A stretch of DNA of 64,000 nucleotides from Nitrospirillum iridis (GTDB lineage: Bacteria > Pseudomonadota > Alphaproteobacteria > Azospirillales > Azospirillaceae). The position numbers and the translations under genes are program-made. Every line of letters starts with the position of its first letter. Within the stretch, counting starts at the first letter, position 1. The stretch covers positions 186,001 through 250,000 of the forward strand of contig NZ_JACIIZ010000002.1 of assembly GCF_014205765.1 (NCBI RefSeq), read 5' to 3'. Shown in pieces: positions 26,758 to 35,978 of this stretch. The notes under the pieces were generated by a model. The model was not told where the DNA came from, searched no databases, and was given only the letters and a program-made list of their open reading frames with translations.

Positions 26758-27249
26758 TCAACCCCCGCCGCCGCCGCCCTTCTTCTTCTTGTCGTCCTTC
26801 TTCTTGGTGCGGTTCAGGTTGCCCATGAGCTGCTCCAGGAAGGTGACGTCGTGACCGGCCGTTGGGGTCTCGCGATCCTCGGGGCTGATCTCTTCCTGCT
26901 GGCTGAGATCCACGTCGCCGACGGTGTTGACCACGCCCTGGTCGTTGAAGCTGATCTGCACCACCCGCTGCTGGACGATTTCCGGATCGAAGAAGGCCTC
27001 GTTCTCGGTGATGGCGCCGATGTAGTACCAGACGTTGGCGTCGACCGTGCTGGTGGTGCTGGGCGAGCCCAGCGCCTTCTGCACGTCTTCCTTGGTGCTG
27101 GTACCGGGACGCACGTCGGCAAGCCGACGGTCCTCCACCAGGTTGCCGCGATTGTTGATCGTGGGCGTGCAGGCCGTCAGCCCGATCCCGACAAGGCCCA
27201 GGCTGAGAAGGCCAGCGGGAGACAGCAACTTAAGGGTCTTGTTCGGCAT
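26758..27249 (-). CDS. bamE: Outer membrane assembly lipoprotein BamE (SmpA/OmlA)
   Basis: BamE is a small lipoprotein of the BAM machine that inserts beta-barrel proteins into the outer membrane. The 163-residue product has a signal peptide with lipobox LTAC and lipidated cysteine C27, then the SmpA/OmlA fold: RLADVRPGTSTKEDVQKALGSPS and WYYIGAITENEAFFDPEIVQQRVVQISF. A basic, glycine-ended tail (KKKDDKKKKGG) is added. It is divergent from the CBP3 gene. Confidence 0.9.
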   Translation of the reverse strand: MPNKTLKLLSPAGLLSLGLVGIGLTACTPTINNRGNLVEDRRLADVRPGTSTKEDVQKALGSPSTTSTVDANVWYYIGAITENEAFFDPEIVQQRVVQISFNDQGVVNTVGDVDLSQQEEISPEDRETPTAGHDVTFLEQLMGNLNRTKKKDDKKKKGGGGGG

Positions 27250-27496
27250 GGTCTAAGACGTTAATCCCAAGAACGTTGATCGCGGGTCGGCCCGTTCCAC
27301 GATTGAGGCATCCGTCATCCGTCGCACGGAATGCGATAATCCGGTAAAGAGGACCAATCGGCCAGGGGGCGCTGGCCTTTTCCTGTCCGGCGAGACGTCC
27401 ATCGTCGCGCTTGACCGGTGGACGACCGCCCCCCATCTGGCCGGTGACAATCGCACCAGCCGCTTTGTCCTGTCAACGAAAGCCGGGTTTCTCACC

Positions 27497-28072
27497 GTGA
27501 TTGCCTTGATTGAACGCCTGTTCCGCAGCCCCCGCCGCCAAGCGGCCGTGCTGCGCCTTTACGCCGGCATCGTCGATCAGGCGCGTCAGCCGGAATTCTA
27601 CACGGCGGCGGCGGGCGAAGGCCGGGGCGTTCCCGACACGGTGGAGGGGCGGTTCGAGGTGGTGACCCTGCACGCCTGGCTGGTCATGCGCCGCCTGGCG
27701 GCGGAAGGCGCCGCCCTGGCCGATCTCAACCAGGCCCTGTTCGACCATATGTTCACCGACCTGGATTTCAGCCTGCGCGAACTGGGCGCCAGCGAGATGG
27801 TCGTGGGCAAGAAGGTGAAGGATTTGGGCAAGCATTTCTACGGCCGGGCCGACGCCTACGAATCGGCCCTCAAGGTGGAGGCGGGGGAGGGCGGCCGGAA
27901 GGCGCTGGAGGAGGCGCTGGACCGTAACCTGTTCGGCTCCACCCTCCCGGACGGGCCCGAAGTGGCCGCGATGGCCCTGTATGTCCTGGCGGCGGCCGGC
28001 CGTCTGGCGGCGCAACCGCGCGAGTCCCTGCTGGTGGACGGTCCGGCCTTTCCCGCTTCGCCGCGGCTGTGA
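27497..28072 (+). CDS. Ubiquinol-cytochrome c chaperone, CBP3/UQCC1 family
   Basis: CBP3-family proteins assist assembly of cytochrome b into the bc1 complex. The 191-residue protein has the alpha-helical family pattern: LYAGIVDQARQPEFYTAAAG, VEGRFEVVTLHAWLVMRRL, FDHMFTDLDFSLRELG and VGKKVKDLGKHFYGRADAY. The GTG start at 27497 is the first that leaves the family N-terminus intact. It precedes yceD by 30 bases and is probably co-transcribed with it, an order frequent in alphaproteobacteria. Divergent from bamE. Confidence 0.88.
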   Translation: MIALIERLFRSPRRQAAVLRLYAGIVDQARQPEFYTAAAGEGRGVPDTVEGRFEVVTLHAWLVMRRLAAEGAALADLNQALFDHMFTDLDFSLRELGASEMVVGKKVKDLGKHFYGRADAYESALKVEAGEGGRKALEEALDRNLFGSTLPDGPEVAAMALYVLAAAGRLAAQPRESLLVDGPAFPASPRL

Positions 28073-28102
28073 AGCCATTCGTTTCTTATGGAGTTGCGCG
28101 TC

Positions 28103-28756
28103 ATGGCTGACATGACCCCTGAATTTTCCCGTCCCGTCTTCGCCGACAAGGTCTCGTCCCGCGAAAGCGTGGAGAAGATCACCGCCACGCCGGCGGAGCG
28201 GGTGGCCCTGGCCAAGCGCCTGGATCTCGTCTCGCTGGACAGCCTGACGGCCCTGGTGCGCCTGCGCCGCATCCGCGGCGGCCAGATGGTGCGCGTCACC
28301 GGCGAGCTGGAGGCCCAGGTGGTCCAGAGCTGCGTGGTGACGCTGGAGCCGCTGCCAGCACACGTCCGCGATACCTTCCAGGCCCTGTTCGCCCCCGCCC
28401 ATCTCGTGCCCAAGGACGAGGCGGACCTGGAAACCCTGGGGCTGGATGATGAGGTCGACCCGCCTGAGGCCATCGAGAACGGCCGCATCGACATCGGTGA
28501 GCTGGTGGCCCAGCACCTGTCGCTGGCCCTCGATCCCTATCCCCGCAAGGCGGACGCCGAACGCTTCGTCCATGTCGAGGATTGGGAGGGGGAGGGCGAG
28601 TTTCCCGATGCGCCCAACGAGCCACCGCCCGAAAAGGCCGGGGCGGAGGATGAGCCGGAGTCGCCGCTCGCCGGGGCCGCGACTCAAGCCGGCGATGCCG
28701 GGGACGGGAAGCCCAACCCCTTTGGCGCCCTTGCGAAGCTGCGTCCCAAAACTTAA
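28103..28756 (+). CDS. yceD: YceD/DUF177 family protein
   Basis: The 217-residue protein belongs to DUF177, whose gene commonly precedes rpmF; the family is linked to 23S rRNA accumulation in bacteria and plastids. It has the helical N-terminal part, then GGQMVRVTGELEAQVVQSCVVTLEPLPAHV, the family core, and an acidic tail (NEPPPEKAGAEDEPES). The ATG at 28103 was chosen because ATGGAG at 28088 fits as its ribosome site with about 9 bases of spacing. It stands 237 bases before rpmF. Confidence 0.85.
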   Translation: MADMTPEFSRPVFADKVSSRESVEKITATPAERVALAKRLDLVSLDSLTALVRLRRIRGGQMVRVTGELEAQVVQSCVVTLEPLPAHVRDTFQALFAPAHLVPKDEADLETLGLDDEVDPPEAIENGRIDIGELVAQHLSLALDPYPRKADAERFVHVEDWEGEGEFPDAPNEPPPEKAGAEDEPESPLAGAATQAGDAGDGKPNPFGALAKLRPKT

Positions 28757-28993
28757 TTTGGTCTTTGGCGCTTGCCCTCCGCTGGGATTTCAAGTAATGA
28801 AAGCGCCCTGTTTCATCCGGTCCAGGGCTGGACCGGGTTCCTTGTCGTTTGGCCTCATGTTGTTTTCCGCAAGCCCGCCCCCAATAAAAAGGGGTGGGAA
28901 AAGGATGGCGGTTTCGCTACAGCATGGGGCCTGACGATGGTTAGCAAGACGGCACGTGGGTGGTCGTCTGAACCGAGTAGAGAGTAGACGATC

Positions 28994-29185
28994 ATGGCCG
29001 TTCCTAAGAAAAAGACCTCCAAGTCTCGCCGCGACATGCGCCGTTCGCACCACGCCATCTCCGCTGGTGCGCACCACGAATGCTCCAACTGCGGTGAGCT
29101 GACCCGTCCGCATCATGTCTGTGGCTCCTGCGGCCATTACGATGGCCGTGAGGTCGTCGTCGACACTGCTGCCGCTGCCGCCTGA
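28994..29185 (+). CDS. rpmF: 50S ribosomal protein L32
   Basis: A 63-residue L32 with the basic start [21 protein letters not shown] and four cysteines in [18 protein letters not shown], that is, the zinc-binding (C+) form. The yceD-rpmF-plsX-fabH order is a widely conserved translation/lipid cluster. Confidence 0.97.
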   Translation: MAVPKKKTSKSRRDMRRSHHAISAGAHHECSNCGELTRPHHVCGSCGHYDGREVVVDTAAAAA

Positions 29186-29222
29186 TCCGGTTCGCCCCGG
29201 TGCTTGAGGAGGTCGCTGTCCG

Positions 29223-30293
29223 GTGAGCACACGCCTGCGAATCGCCCTAGACGCGATGGGCGGCGATCACGCCCCGGACATGGTGGTGGACGGCGCGAAT
29301 ATCGCGCGCGAACGCTGCCCGAACGTGGACTTCCTGTTCGTCGGTGATGAGCAGCGCATCACAGCGCTGCTCGAAAGCCGGCCGGCACTGAAGGCGATCT
29401 CCCAGGTTCGCCATACCGCCGACGTCGTGGCCATGGATGCGAAGCCATCCGTGGCCCTTCGTTCTGGTCGTGGCTCAAGCATGCGCCTGGCCATTGATGC
29501 CGTGGCCTCCGGTGACGCGGCCTGTGTCGTCTCCGCCGGCAACACCGGCGCGTTGATGGCCATGGCCAAGTTCGTGCTGAAGACCCTGCCGGGTATCAAC
29601 CGGCCGGCCATCGCCACCATGCTGCCCACCACCCGGGGCGATTGCGTGATGCTGGACCTGGGTGCCAACCTGGAATGCGACGCCGATAATCTGGTGCAGT
29701 TCGCCGTCCTGGGCACGGTCTTCGCGCAAACGGTACTGGGTCTGCTGGAGCCCACCATCGGCCTTCTGAACGTTGGTTCGGAGGAGCAGAAGGGCCATGA
29801 GGACATCCGGGCCGCCGCCGCCGCCCTGCGCGCCACACCGCTGGCCCGCAACTTCCACGGTTTCGTGGAAGGCGACGATATCGCGGCCGGCACGGTTGAT
29901 GTCGTGGTGACGGACGGCTTCACGGGCAACGTGGCCCTGAAGATGGCTGAGGGTACCGGCAAACTGTTCGGTGAGTACCTGCGCCGCACCTTCCAGTCGT
30001 CGCTGCTGGCCAAGCTGGGCTATCTCCTGGCCCGCACCGCCTTCAATAAATTGCGCCAGCGTCTGGATCCCCGGCGCTACAACGGCGCCATGTTCCTGGG
30101 ACTCCAGGGCGTATGCGTCAAAAGCCATGGCGGCACCGATGCGCTGGGTTTCGCCAACGCCATCTGCGTGGCGGTCGACCTGGTCCAGCACGGCTTTGAC
30201 GACAAGATCCGCAAGGAACTGGCCTTGCTTCAGGAGAGCTTGCAGGCAGCGGCCGCCGCTTCCGGTACCGACCCCCAGGCCGTCGCCCAGTGA
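29223..30293 (+). CDS. plsX: Phosphate acyltransferase PlsX
   Basis: PlsX turns acyl-ACP and phosphate into acyl-phosphate, the donor for phosphatidic acid synthesis. The 356-residue protein begins with IALDAMGGDHAPD, contains SAGNTGALMAMAKF, LDLGANLECDADNL, LLNVGSEEQKGHE and the C-terminal VVVTDGFTGNVALKMAEG. It starts with GTG after a GAGG-rich site. The next gene, fabH, begins 29 bases after its stop, the usual partner. Confidence 0.97.
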   Translation: MSTRLRIALDAMGGDHAPDMVVDGANIARERCPNVDFLFVGDEQRITALLESRPALKAISQVRHTADVVAMDAKPSVALRSGRGSSMRLAIDAVASGDAACVVSAGNTGALMAMAKFVLKTLPGINRPAIATMLPTTRGDCVMLDLGANLECDADNLVQFAVLGTVFAQTVLGLLEPTIGLLNVGSEEQKGHEDIRAAAAALRATPLARNFHGFVEGDDIAAGTVDVVVTDGFTGNVALKMAEGTGKLFGEYLRRTFQSSLLAKLGYLLARTAFNKLRQRLDPRRYNGAMFLGLQGVCVKSHGGTDALGFANAICVAVDLVQHGFDDKIRKELALLQESLQAAAAASGTDPQAVAQ

Positions 30294-30322
30294 CGGCCCT
30301 TTTCATGACGGCTGGTTGAACG

Positions 30323-31297
30323 ATGGTGATGCGCTCCGTGATCGTGGGCTGCGGCTCTTACCTGCCGGCCCGCATCGTGACCAACGACGAGCTGGCCAGG
30401 ACGGTCGACACCTCCGACGAGTGGATCACCCAGCGTACCGGCATCCGCAGCCGCCACATCGCCGCCGAGGGCGAAAAGACATCGGACCTGGCGTTGAAGG
30501 CCGCCCAGGCGGCCTTGGCGCATGGCGGCGTCGCGGTGGACGAGGTGGATCTGATCGTACTGGCCACCGCCACGCCGGATCAGACCTTTCCCGCGACCGC
30601 CGCCAAGGTGCAAGCCGCCCTGGGCATGACCCGGGGGGCCGCGTTCGACGTGCAGGCCGTCTGCTCCGGCTTCATCTACGCGCTGTCGGTCGCCGACAAT
30701 TTCATCAAAGCGGGCCAGGCCCGCACCGTGCTGGTTATCGGGGCCGAGACCTTCTCCCGCATCCTGGATTGGACAGACCGCACCACCTGCGTGTTGTTTG
30801 GTGACGGCGCCGGTGCGGTGGTGCTGCGGGCGGAGGAGGGGCAGGGGACATCCGAGGATCGGGGCATCCTGTCTACCCATCTGCATTCCGACGGCCGCCA
30901 TCACGACCTGCTGTATGTCGACGGCGGCCCGTCCTCCACCCAGACCGTGGGCCACGTGCGCATGGCGGGGCAGGAAGTTTTCAAGCACGCCGTGGTCAAT
31001 CTGGCCGAGGTGGTGGGGGAGGCGCTGGCGGCCAACGGCCTGACGCCCGGCGACCTGGACTGGCTGGTCCCGCACCAGGCCAACCGCCGCATCATCGAAA
31101 GCACCGGCCGCAAGCTGAAGCTGGACCCCAGCCGGGTGGTGATGACCGTGGACCATCATGGCAACACCTCCGCCGCCTCCATTCCCCTCGCGTTGTGCGA
31201 GGCCGTGACCGATGGCCGCATCCAGCGGGGCGAACTGGTCCTGCTGGAGGCCATGGGCGGTGGCTTCACCTGGGGCGCGGCGCTGGTCCGGTTCTAA
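30323..31297 (+). CDS. fabH: Beta-ketoacyl-ACP synthase III
   Basis: FabH starts fatty acid synthesis by condensing acetyl-CoA with malonyl-ACP. The 324-residue protein shows the thiolase fold and the Cys-His-Asn triad: C114 in QAVCSGF, the histidine in VPHQANRRI and the asparagine in [11 protein letters not shown]. The C-terminal [13 protein letters not shown] is typical. It follows plsX in a probable operon. Confidence 0.97.
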   Translation: MVMRSVIVGCGSYLPARIVTNDELARTVDTSDEWITQRTGIRSRHIAAEGEKTSDLALKAAQAALAHGGVAVDEVDLIVLATATPDQTFPATAAKVQAALGMTRGAAFDVQAVCSGFIYALSVADNFIKAGQARTVLVIGAETFSRILDWTDRTTCVLFGDGAGAVVLRAEEGQGTSEDRGILSTHLHSDGRHHDLLYVDGGPSSTQTVGHVRMAGQEVFKHAVVNLAEVVGEALAANGLTPGDLDWLVPHQANRRIIESTGRKLKLDPSRVVMTVDHHGNTSAASIPLALCEAVTDGRIQRGELVLLEAMGGGFTWGAALVRF

Positions 31298-31541
31298 GGA
31301 CGGCGGCTTACCTTCGTAGTCTGGGGCGCTGGCCCGCGCGGCGCGGGCTTTTCCGGGTTCGTGTTCCCCGGCGCTTTCGCGGCGCACCATTCTTGGGTGC
31401 CCTGCAGCACCGTCCAAGCCGGACGGACGGTCTATCCGAATCTGACAACACTTTGGCAAACCTTTGGAATTGACGGCTTTCCCGCTGGGCATTACCGTTC
31501 CCGCAGTTGGCAAAGGGGCCACTGGTTGAGGGAGGGCACCC

Positions 31542-31853
31542 ATGGGAGATCACACCGTCACGCGCGCTCAATTGAGCGAGGCTGTCTACCAAGAGGTGGG
31601 GCTGTCGCGGAACGAGTCCGCCGATCTGGTGGAGAGCGTGCTGGATGAGATCGCCTCCGCGCTGGGGCGGGGGGAAATGGTCAAGATTTCTTCCTTCGGC
31701 AGTTTTTCCGTCCGCGCCAAGGGCGAACGCGTCGGCCGCAACCCCAAGACCGGGGAGGAGGTTCCGATCCTGCCGCGCCGTGTCCTGGTGTTCCGCGCCA
31801 GCCACGTGCTGAAAAACCGCATCAACGACGTCCTGACGGCCGACGAGCGCTAA
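31542..31853 (+). CDS. ihfA: Integration host factor alpha subunit
   Basis: IHF-alpha forms a DNA-bending heterodimer with IHF-beta. The 103-residue protein has the DNABII fold: [35 protein letters not shown], and the DNA-intercalating arm [36 protein letters not shown] stretch precedes the ATG. A 244-base gap follows fabH, so it may have its own promoter. The MerR gene begins 3 bases after its stop. Confidence 0.95.
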   Translation: MGDHTVTRAQLSEAVYQEVGLSRNESADLVESVLDEIASALGRGEMVKISSFGSFSVRAKGERVGRNPKTGEEVPILPRRVLVFRASHVLKNRINDVLTADER

Positions 31854-31856
31854 GCC

Positions 31857-32642
31857 ATGTCCGGGACGCCCGCGCCAGAGCCCCTCACCGCCGGCGATGG
31901 TCTCACCAGCGACGGGCTGCCCGATGACGGTATTCCCGAGGTCGGCGGGGCGGGCGGCGGCGAGGACGGGGCGGAGTTCGATACCGTTGATGCCGGGGCG
32001 CCGCCGGTGGACCGTGGCCGTGGCAAATCGCCCACCGCGTTCCGCACCATCAGCGAGGTTTCGTCCGAACTGGATGTCCCGCAGCATGTGCTGCGCTTCT
32101 GGGAAACCAAGTTCCCTCACATCCGTCCGCTGAAGCGGGGCGGTGGCCGGCGCTATTACCGGCCGGACGATGTGGAGTTGCTGCGCCGGATCCAGGTGCT
32201 GCTTTACAAGGAAGGCTACACCATCAAGGGCGTGCAGCGCCTGCTGCGCACCGGGAGCGCCCGTATGTCGCCGGCCGCCGATGACGGGGTGGAAGCGACC
32301 GCGGCGACCTTGAGCGCGGAGGAACCGGACGCCACCGCGTCGCTGGAAGGGGAGTCGGCGTCGCCGCCGACCGCGCTCCCGTCCGCGCCAGGCCCCAGGC
32401 CGGAGGACAAGCTGCGCATCATCGGTCTGTTCGACCATGATCCCGAAGCCGATCCTGAATGGGCGCGTACCCCGCCAACCCCGTTGGAGGCGGTGTCGGC
32501 GCCGGCCCGGTCCCCGGAAGCGGCGCGTCGAGTGGTCACCGAGAAGGTGGAGAGGGGGCTGCCCACCGCCAAGCGTGAGGCCCTGGCCCTGGTGCTAGCC
32601 GACCTTGAGGAGATTCGCGATCTCCTGCGCCGGGTGCTGTAG
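31857..32642 (+). CDS. MerR-family regulator with disordered flanks
   Basis: A 261-residue protein in which only the middle is a conserved domain: a MerR winged helix-turn-helix (about 62-125) with [44 protein letters not shown] and the helix [11 protein letters not shown]. The N-terminal 55 residues and the middle 60 are acidic and low in complexity; the last part (residues about 220-260) forms a helix. No metal-binding cysteines are present, so it is not a classical metal-sensing MerR. The link to ihfA, with the start 3 bases after its stop, is the usual arrangement in alphaproteobacteria. Its target is unknown. Confidence 0.87.
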   Translation: MSGTPAPEPLTAGDGLTSDGLPDDGIPEVGGAGGGEDGAEFDTVDAGAPPVDRGRGKSPTAFRTISEVSSELDVPQHVLRFWETKFPHIRPLKRGGGRRYYRPDDVELLRRIQVLLYKEGYTIKGVQRLLRTGSARMSPAADDGVEATAATLSAEEPDATASLEGESASPPTALPSAPGPRPEDKLRIIGLFDHDPEADPEWARTPPTPLEAVSAPARSPEAARRVVTEKVERGLPTAKREALALVLADLEEIRDLLRRVL

Positions 32643-32709
32643 GCGCGTCCGTCGCCAGCGTGGGCGTCATCGGCCGCTTCCCGCATGTGCGCATTTCTGC
32701 TGCGAATAT

Positions 32710-32749
32710 GCTTATGGCCTATGCAACGATTAAATTCGTGGCCATATGC
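32710..32749. promoter_or_regulatory. Inverted repeat upstream of the repeat-protein gene
   Basis: Arms GCTTATGGCC (32710-32719) and GGCCATATGC (32740-32749) pair at nine of ten positions across 20 bases, ending 30 bases before the start codon. The spacing fits either an operator for a dimeric regulator or a leader hairpin; a choice cannot be made. Confidence 0.35.
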
Positions 32750-32778
32750 TTCCCCAATGCCGATAGGGGAATGTCAGG

Positions 32779-35673
32779 ATGGCGAGCATCACGGGGAATA
32801 ATCAGGCGACGCTGGTCAACAGCGGAACCATCGTGGTGCAAGGCACCGGCAACACGATCGTTGGTGCGAACAACACCATAACCCTTCTCCAGTCGGTCGT
32901 CCGTGCTTCCGTTACCATCACCGGCAGCGGCAATACCATCGTCGATAGTTTTGCTGGCAACACGATCAACGTCGGGGGCGGGTCGGCGGTGGTTTCCGCC
33001 ACGGCGGACGTGATCAATATTGTCGGCGGCGGCAATACCGTTGAGATCGACAACAACAATATCGTCTACGACGCTTATTCCGGTGACCGGATATTGTTCA
33101 CGGGCTTTTCGTCCCGCTACACCGGCGCCGCCAACTATCTGACGGTCGCCAGCGGCGGGGGCCTGACCGTCGGAGGCGGGGGAAACCTGGTTTCCTTGAA
33201 CGGCGCGGCGACGCTCAACCTCAGCAGTTCCGGTAATATCGTCACCGAACTGGGCCGCAATTCCACCATCGTCTTCAGTGGTGGCAACCTGATCGAGACC
33301 GTGACAGGTGTCGGCGACACCATCTTCATGAACGACTCGACCAACAAGCTTTCGGTCGGGGGCAGCAATGTGCAGGTCCAGGCGGTGGGCAACACCATCA
33401 GCCTGTTGGCCGGCGCCACCAATGTCACCATCTCCGGCGCCGTCAAGGCCGCGATCAACCGTATCTACGTCGCGTCCGGGACGATCACCACGGGCGCCGC
33501 CATGGTGGTGAACGGTGCCGGCACGTCGCTGAACTTCCTGAGCGGTGGCGCCGCCACCCTCACCAACCCGTCCAACGCGTCCATCACCGTGTCGGGGAGT
33601 GGCGCCATCCTGACGGTCGCCGGATCGGGCGCGACCTTCACCCTGGCGGGAAGCGGCCAGAGCCTGGTGGGCTCGGGCGAGACCGTCACCGTGGCCGGCA
33701 CTGACACGGTCAACGGCAACGGCAACATCGTCACCGTAAGCCAGGGCGCCGCGGCCTCGATCCTGGGCAACAATAATATCGTCACCGTCGGCGATGGGGC
33801 CAGGGCCACCGTTTCGGGGGTGGGCGACACCCTGATCGCGCTGGGGGGCGCCAGCGTCGCCTCCACCGCCGGTTCCTCGGTGCTGGTGGGCGCGGGGACG
33901 GGGGCGACCTTGACCGGCTCTCCCGCCGCGACCGTCCGCTACGACGCCAACGGCATGACCATCAATCTGGTGACGGGTCGGGCGACGGCCGCCGGTGCGA
34001 CAGTATCCGACACGCTGGCCGGCGTCGGCACGCTGTTGGCCACGGGCAACAACGACACGCTGATCGCCAACACCGGCGCCATCCTGTCGCTGACGGGAAC
34101 GGGTGGGATGGTCACCCTGACGGGGGGCCGCAATACCGTATTGGGCAGCGCCAAGAGCAGTGAAACGGTGGTCATCACCGCGACCAACAGCGTGGAAACC
34201 ATCAGCGCGACCGGTGCGGTTGTCACGGTTCAGGGCGCTGGGGACACGCTGTTCCTCAGTGGCACGGGCAACCAGGTGACCACGGCGGCCGGCGGCACCA
34301 TCAACGTGGCCGCCGCCGCGAGCGCTACGCTCTATGGCGCCAACAACGTGGTGACCATCGCCAGCGGCGGCATGGCGACGATCATGGGCAGCGGCGACAC
34401 CATCACCGCGACGGGCGCGTCGCTCACCGTGTCCGCGCCGGCCGGGGCGACCGCAAAGGTCAGCGGCAACAACAATACGATCGCCATGACCGTCGGCGGC
34501 GACACGCTTGCCCTCAGCGGCAGCGGCAATGCCGTGACGGCGGCCGGCGATACCATCACCCTGGCCGCCAGCGCCACGGCAACCATCGCCGGCGACGGCA
34601 ACACCATCAGCGTGGCCAATTTGGGCGCCCTGAAGGTGACGGGGGCCGGGGATGTGATAACAGCCACCGGCGCCACGGTGACGGTCGCGGCGCCAACGGG
34701 CAGCACCACCACCATCGGCGGCGCCAACGACCTGATCACCCTGGCGGTCGCGGGGGAGACGCTGGCCCTCAGCGGCACCGGCCAGCAGGTCAACGGGACT
34801 CTGGGGGGCACGATCGCCGTGGCGTCGGGTGGCGGCGCCACCATCAATGGGTCGGCCATGACGCTTGGCCTGGGGACCGGCGCCACCGTGCGGATCACCG
34901 GCAACAACGATGTGATCACGGCGAACAACGCGGCGCTGACCGTGACGACGCCCAGCGGCTATGTCGAGACGGTGAGCGGCAGCGGGGACACGATCTCCCT
35001 GACCACGACGGGGGCGACCCTGAAGCTCAGCGGTAGCGGCCATGTCGTCAACGCCATCGCCGGCGACACCGTCGCCGTCGCGGCGAACGGCGGGGCGACC
35101 ATCAATGGATCCAATGTCGCGGTGACCGTGGGCAGCGGCGCCACCGTCACCGTTGCCGGGGGAATGGACACGGTGACGGCCAACGGTGCCGCTGTGACCG
35201 TGGCAACGCCGGCCAATTCCCGCACCAGCGTGAGCGGCGCCAACAATACCATCGCCTTGACGACGACGGGTGAGACGCTGGCGTTGACCGGGACCGGAAA
35301 CACGATCGTCGCCAAAAGCACAGGCGCGACCTTGGCGCTTTCCAGTAACGGTGTGGGGCCCAGCGGCGAACTGGACCTGATCGTCACCCATGACAAGGTC
35401 TGGCTGCAGCGCTCCGGCAATGACCTGGTGGTCGATCAGCTGGGAACGGCCCAGGTTGTGAAGCTGTCGAATTGGTTCAGCAGCACCAGCAGCGAGGTCG
35501 CCACCATCAAGGCCAGCGATGGCGTGGTGCTGACGCCCACGGACGTCACCAGCCTTCTGGGTAAGATGACCACCTTCGCCGGCGGCCACGCCGGCTACAA
35601 CCCGCTGACCACGACGTCGACCAGCACGAACAACGCCTATTACGGCGGCACCTTCAGCGGTTACTGGCATTGA
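32779..35673 (+). CDS. 964-residue repeat protein, probable type I-secreted beta-solenoid (RTX-related)
   Basis: The protein is very rich in Gly, Thr, Ala, Ser, Val and Asn, with no cysteine seen. It is a run of short beta-strand-turn units with turns such as GSGNTI, GVGDTI and GNNDTL, resembling degenerate RTX turns but lacking the canonical GGxGxDxLx nonapeptide. Residues 489-831 hold four tandem 85-86-residue repeats, plus part of a fifth. The C-terminus (about 865-920: DLIVTHDKVWLQRSGNDLVVDQLG then VKLSNWFSS) matches the haemolysin-related tail domain found at the end of RTX proteins. There is no N-terminal signal peptide, so type I export is inferred, though no transporter gene is adjacent. 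An adhesin or surface-layer/matrix role is the most likely guess; function is unproven. Confidence 0.75.
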   Translation: MASITGNNQATLVNSGTIVVQGTGNTIVGANNTITLLQSVVRASVTITGSGNTIVDSFAGNTINVGGGSAVVSATADVINIVGGGNTVEIDNNNIVYDAYSGDRILFTGFSSRYTGAANYLTVASGGGLTVGGGGNLVSLNGAATLNLSSSGNIVTELGRNSTIVFSGGNLIETVTGVGDTIFMNDSTNKLSVGGSNVQVQAVGNTISLLAGATNVTISGAVKAAINRIYVASGTITTGAAMVVNGAGTSLNFLSGGAATLTNPSNASITVSGSGAILTVAGSGATFTLAGSGQSLVGSGETVTVAGTDTVNGNGNIVTVSQGAAASILGNNNIVTVGDGARATVSGVGDTLIALGGASVASTAGSSVLVGAGTGATLTGSPAATVRYDANGMTINLVTGRATAAGATVSDTLAGVGTLLATGNNDTLIANTGAILSLTGTGGMVTLTGGRNTVLGSAKSSETVVITATNSVETISATGAVVTVQGAGDTLFLSGTGNQVTTAAGGTINVAAAASATLYGANNVVTIASGGMATIMGSGDTITATGASLTVSAPAGATAKVSGNNNTIAMTVGGDTLALSGSGNAVTAAGDTITLAASATATIAGDGNTISVANLGALKVTGAGDVITATGATVTVAAPTGSTTTIGGANDLITLAVAGETLALSGTGQQVNGTLGGTIAVASGGGATINGSAMTLGLGTGATVRITGNNDVITANNAALTVTTPSGYVETVSGSGDTISLTTTGATLKLSGSGHVVNAIAGDTVAVAANGGATINGSNVAVTVGSGATVTVAGGMDTVTANGAAVTVATPANSRTSVSGANNTIALTTTGETLALTGTGNTIVAKSTGATLALSSNGVGPSGELDLIVTHDKVWLQRSGNDLVVDQLGTAQVVKLSNWFSSTSSEVATIKASDGVVLTPTDVTSLLGKMTTFAGGHAGYNPLTTTSTSTNNAYYGGTFSGYWH
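34243..35271 (+). repeat. Four tandem 85-86-codon repeats inside the repeat-protein gene
   Basis: Units begin with [DEA]TL-hydrophobic-LSGSG at 34243, 34501, 34756 and 35014 (86, 85, 86 and 86 codons), each ending with a G-x-x-NTI/DTI turn and a short TTTG- or VGG-type strand. A partial fifth unit follows from 35272. The DNA copies have diverged, so the repeats are old rather than freshly duplicated. Confidence 0.8.
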
Positions 35674-35697
35674 CGCCCAGGACATAGGCGGATTTCG

Positions 35698-35732
35698 CTC
35701 CGCCGTTCCCCTTTTTTGGGGGGGCAGCGGAG
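35698..35732 (+). terminator. Terminator-like hairpin after the repeat protein
   Basis: CTCCGC (35698-35703) pairs with GCGGAG (35727-35732), and CCCC with GGGG around a TTTTTT loop. It begins 25 bases after the stop. No clear T tract follows. A second, AT-rich inverted repeat (AAAAATGAAT at 35744-35753 with ATTCATTTTT at 35789-35798) lies just beyond. Confidence 0.4.
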
Positions 35733-35894
35733 GGGTTGGCCTGAAAAATGAATCATAACTAATTGATAAATAACACATTTATAGAAAAATTCATTTTTTT
35801 GAACTTAGAGGACGCATGGGCGTTGCATCCTGGGAACCTCATGGATATAGTCCGCGCCCGAACAGCAGCCCACGCTGCGGTTCACTCGAGAGGT

Positions 35895-35971
35895 CGGAGC
35901 GTAGCGCAGCCTGGTAGCGCATCAGACTGGGGGTCTGGGGGTCGCAGGTTCGAATCCTGTCGCTCCGACCA
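35895..35971 (+). tRNA. tRNA-Pro (anticodon GGG)
   Basis: A 77-base cloverleaf: acceptor CGGAGCG/CGCTCCG, discriminator A and encoded CCA end, D-arm GCGCAGCCTGGTAGCGC, anticodon stem TCAGA/TCTGG with loop CTGGGGG (anticodon GGG at 35929-35931) and T-arm GGTTCGAATCC. It reads proline CCC codons. A strong terminator follows. Confidence 0.95.
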
Positions 35972-35978
35972 TCTCTCG

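Noticed and set aside
28757-28993. A 9-bp palindrome (28818-28837) as a terminator of yceD
   Set aside because: It has a 2-base loop, no T tract, and rpmF follows in the expected co-transcribed order.
34243-35271. Regular repeats that could suggest a CRISPR array
   Set aside because: The period is 85-86 codons, the copies are diverged and the reading frame is continuous, so these are protein repeats.
32719-35778. A long open frame on the minus strand (about 1019 codons) opposite the repeat protein
   Set aside because: It arises because GC-rich repetitive codons leave the complementary frame stop-free. Its product is Gly/Arg/His-rich low complexity without any domain, and the plus-strand protein has a recognisable tail domain.
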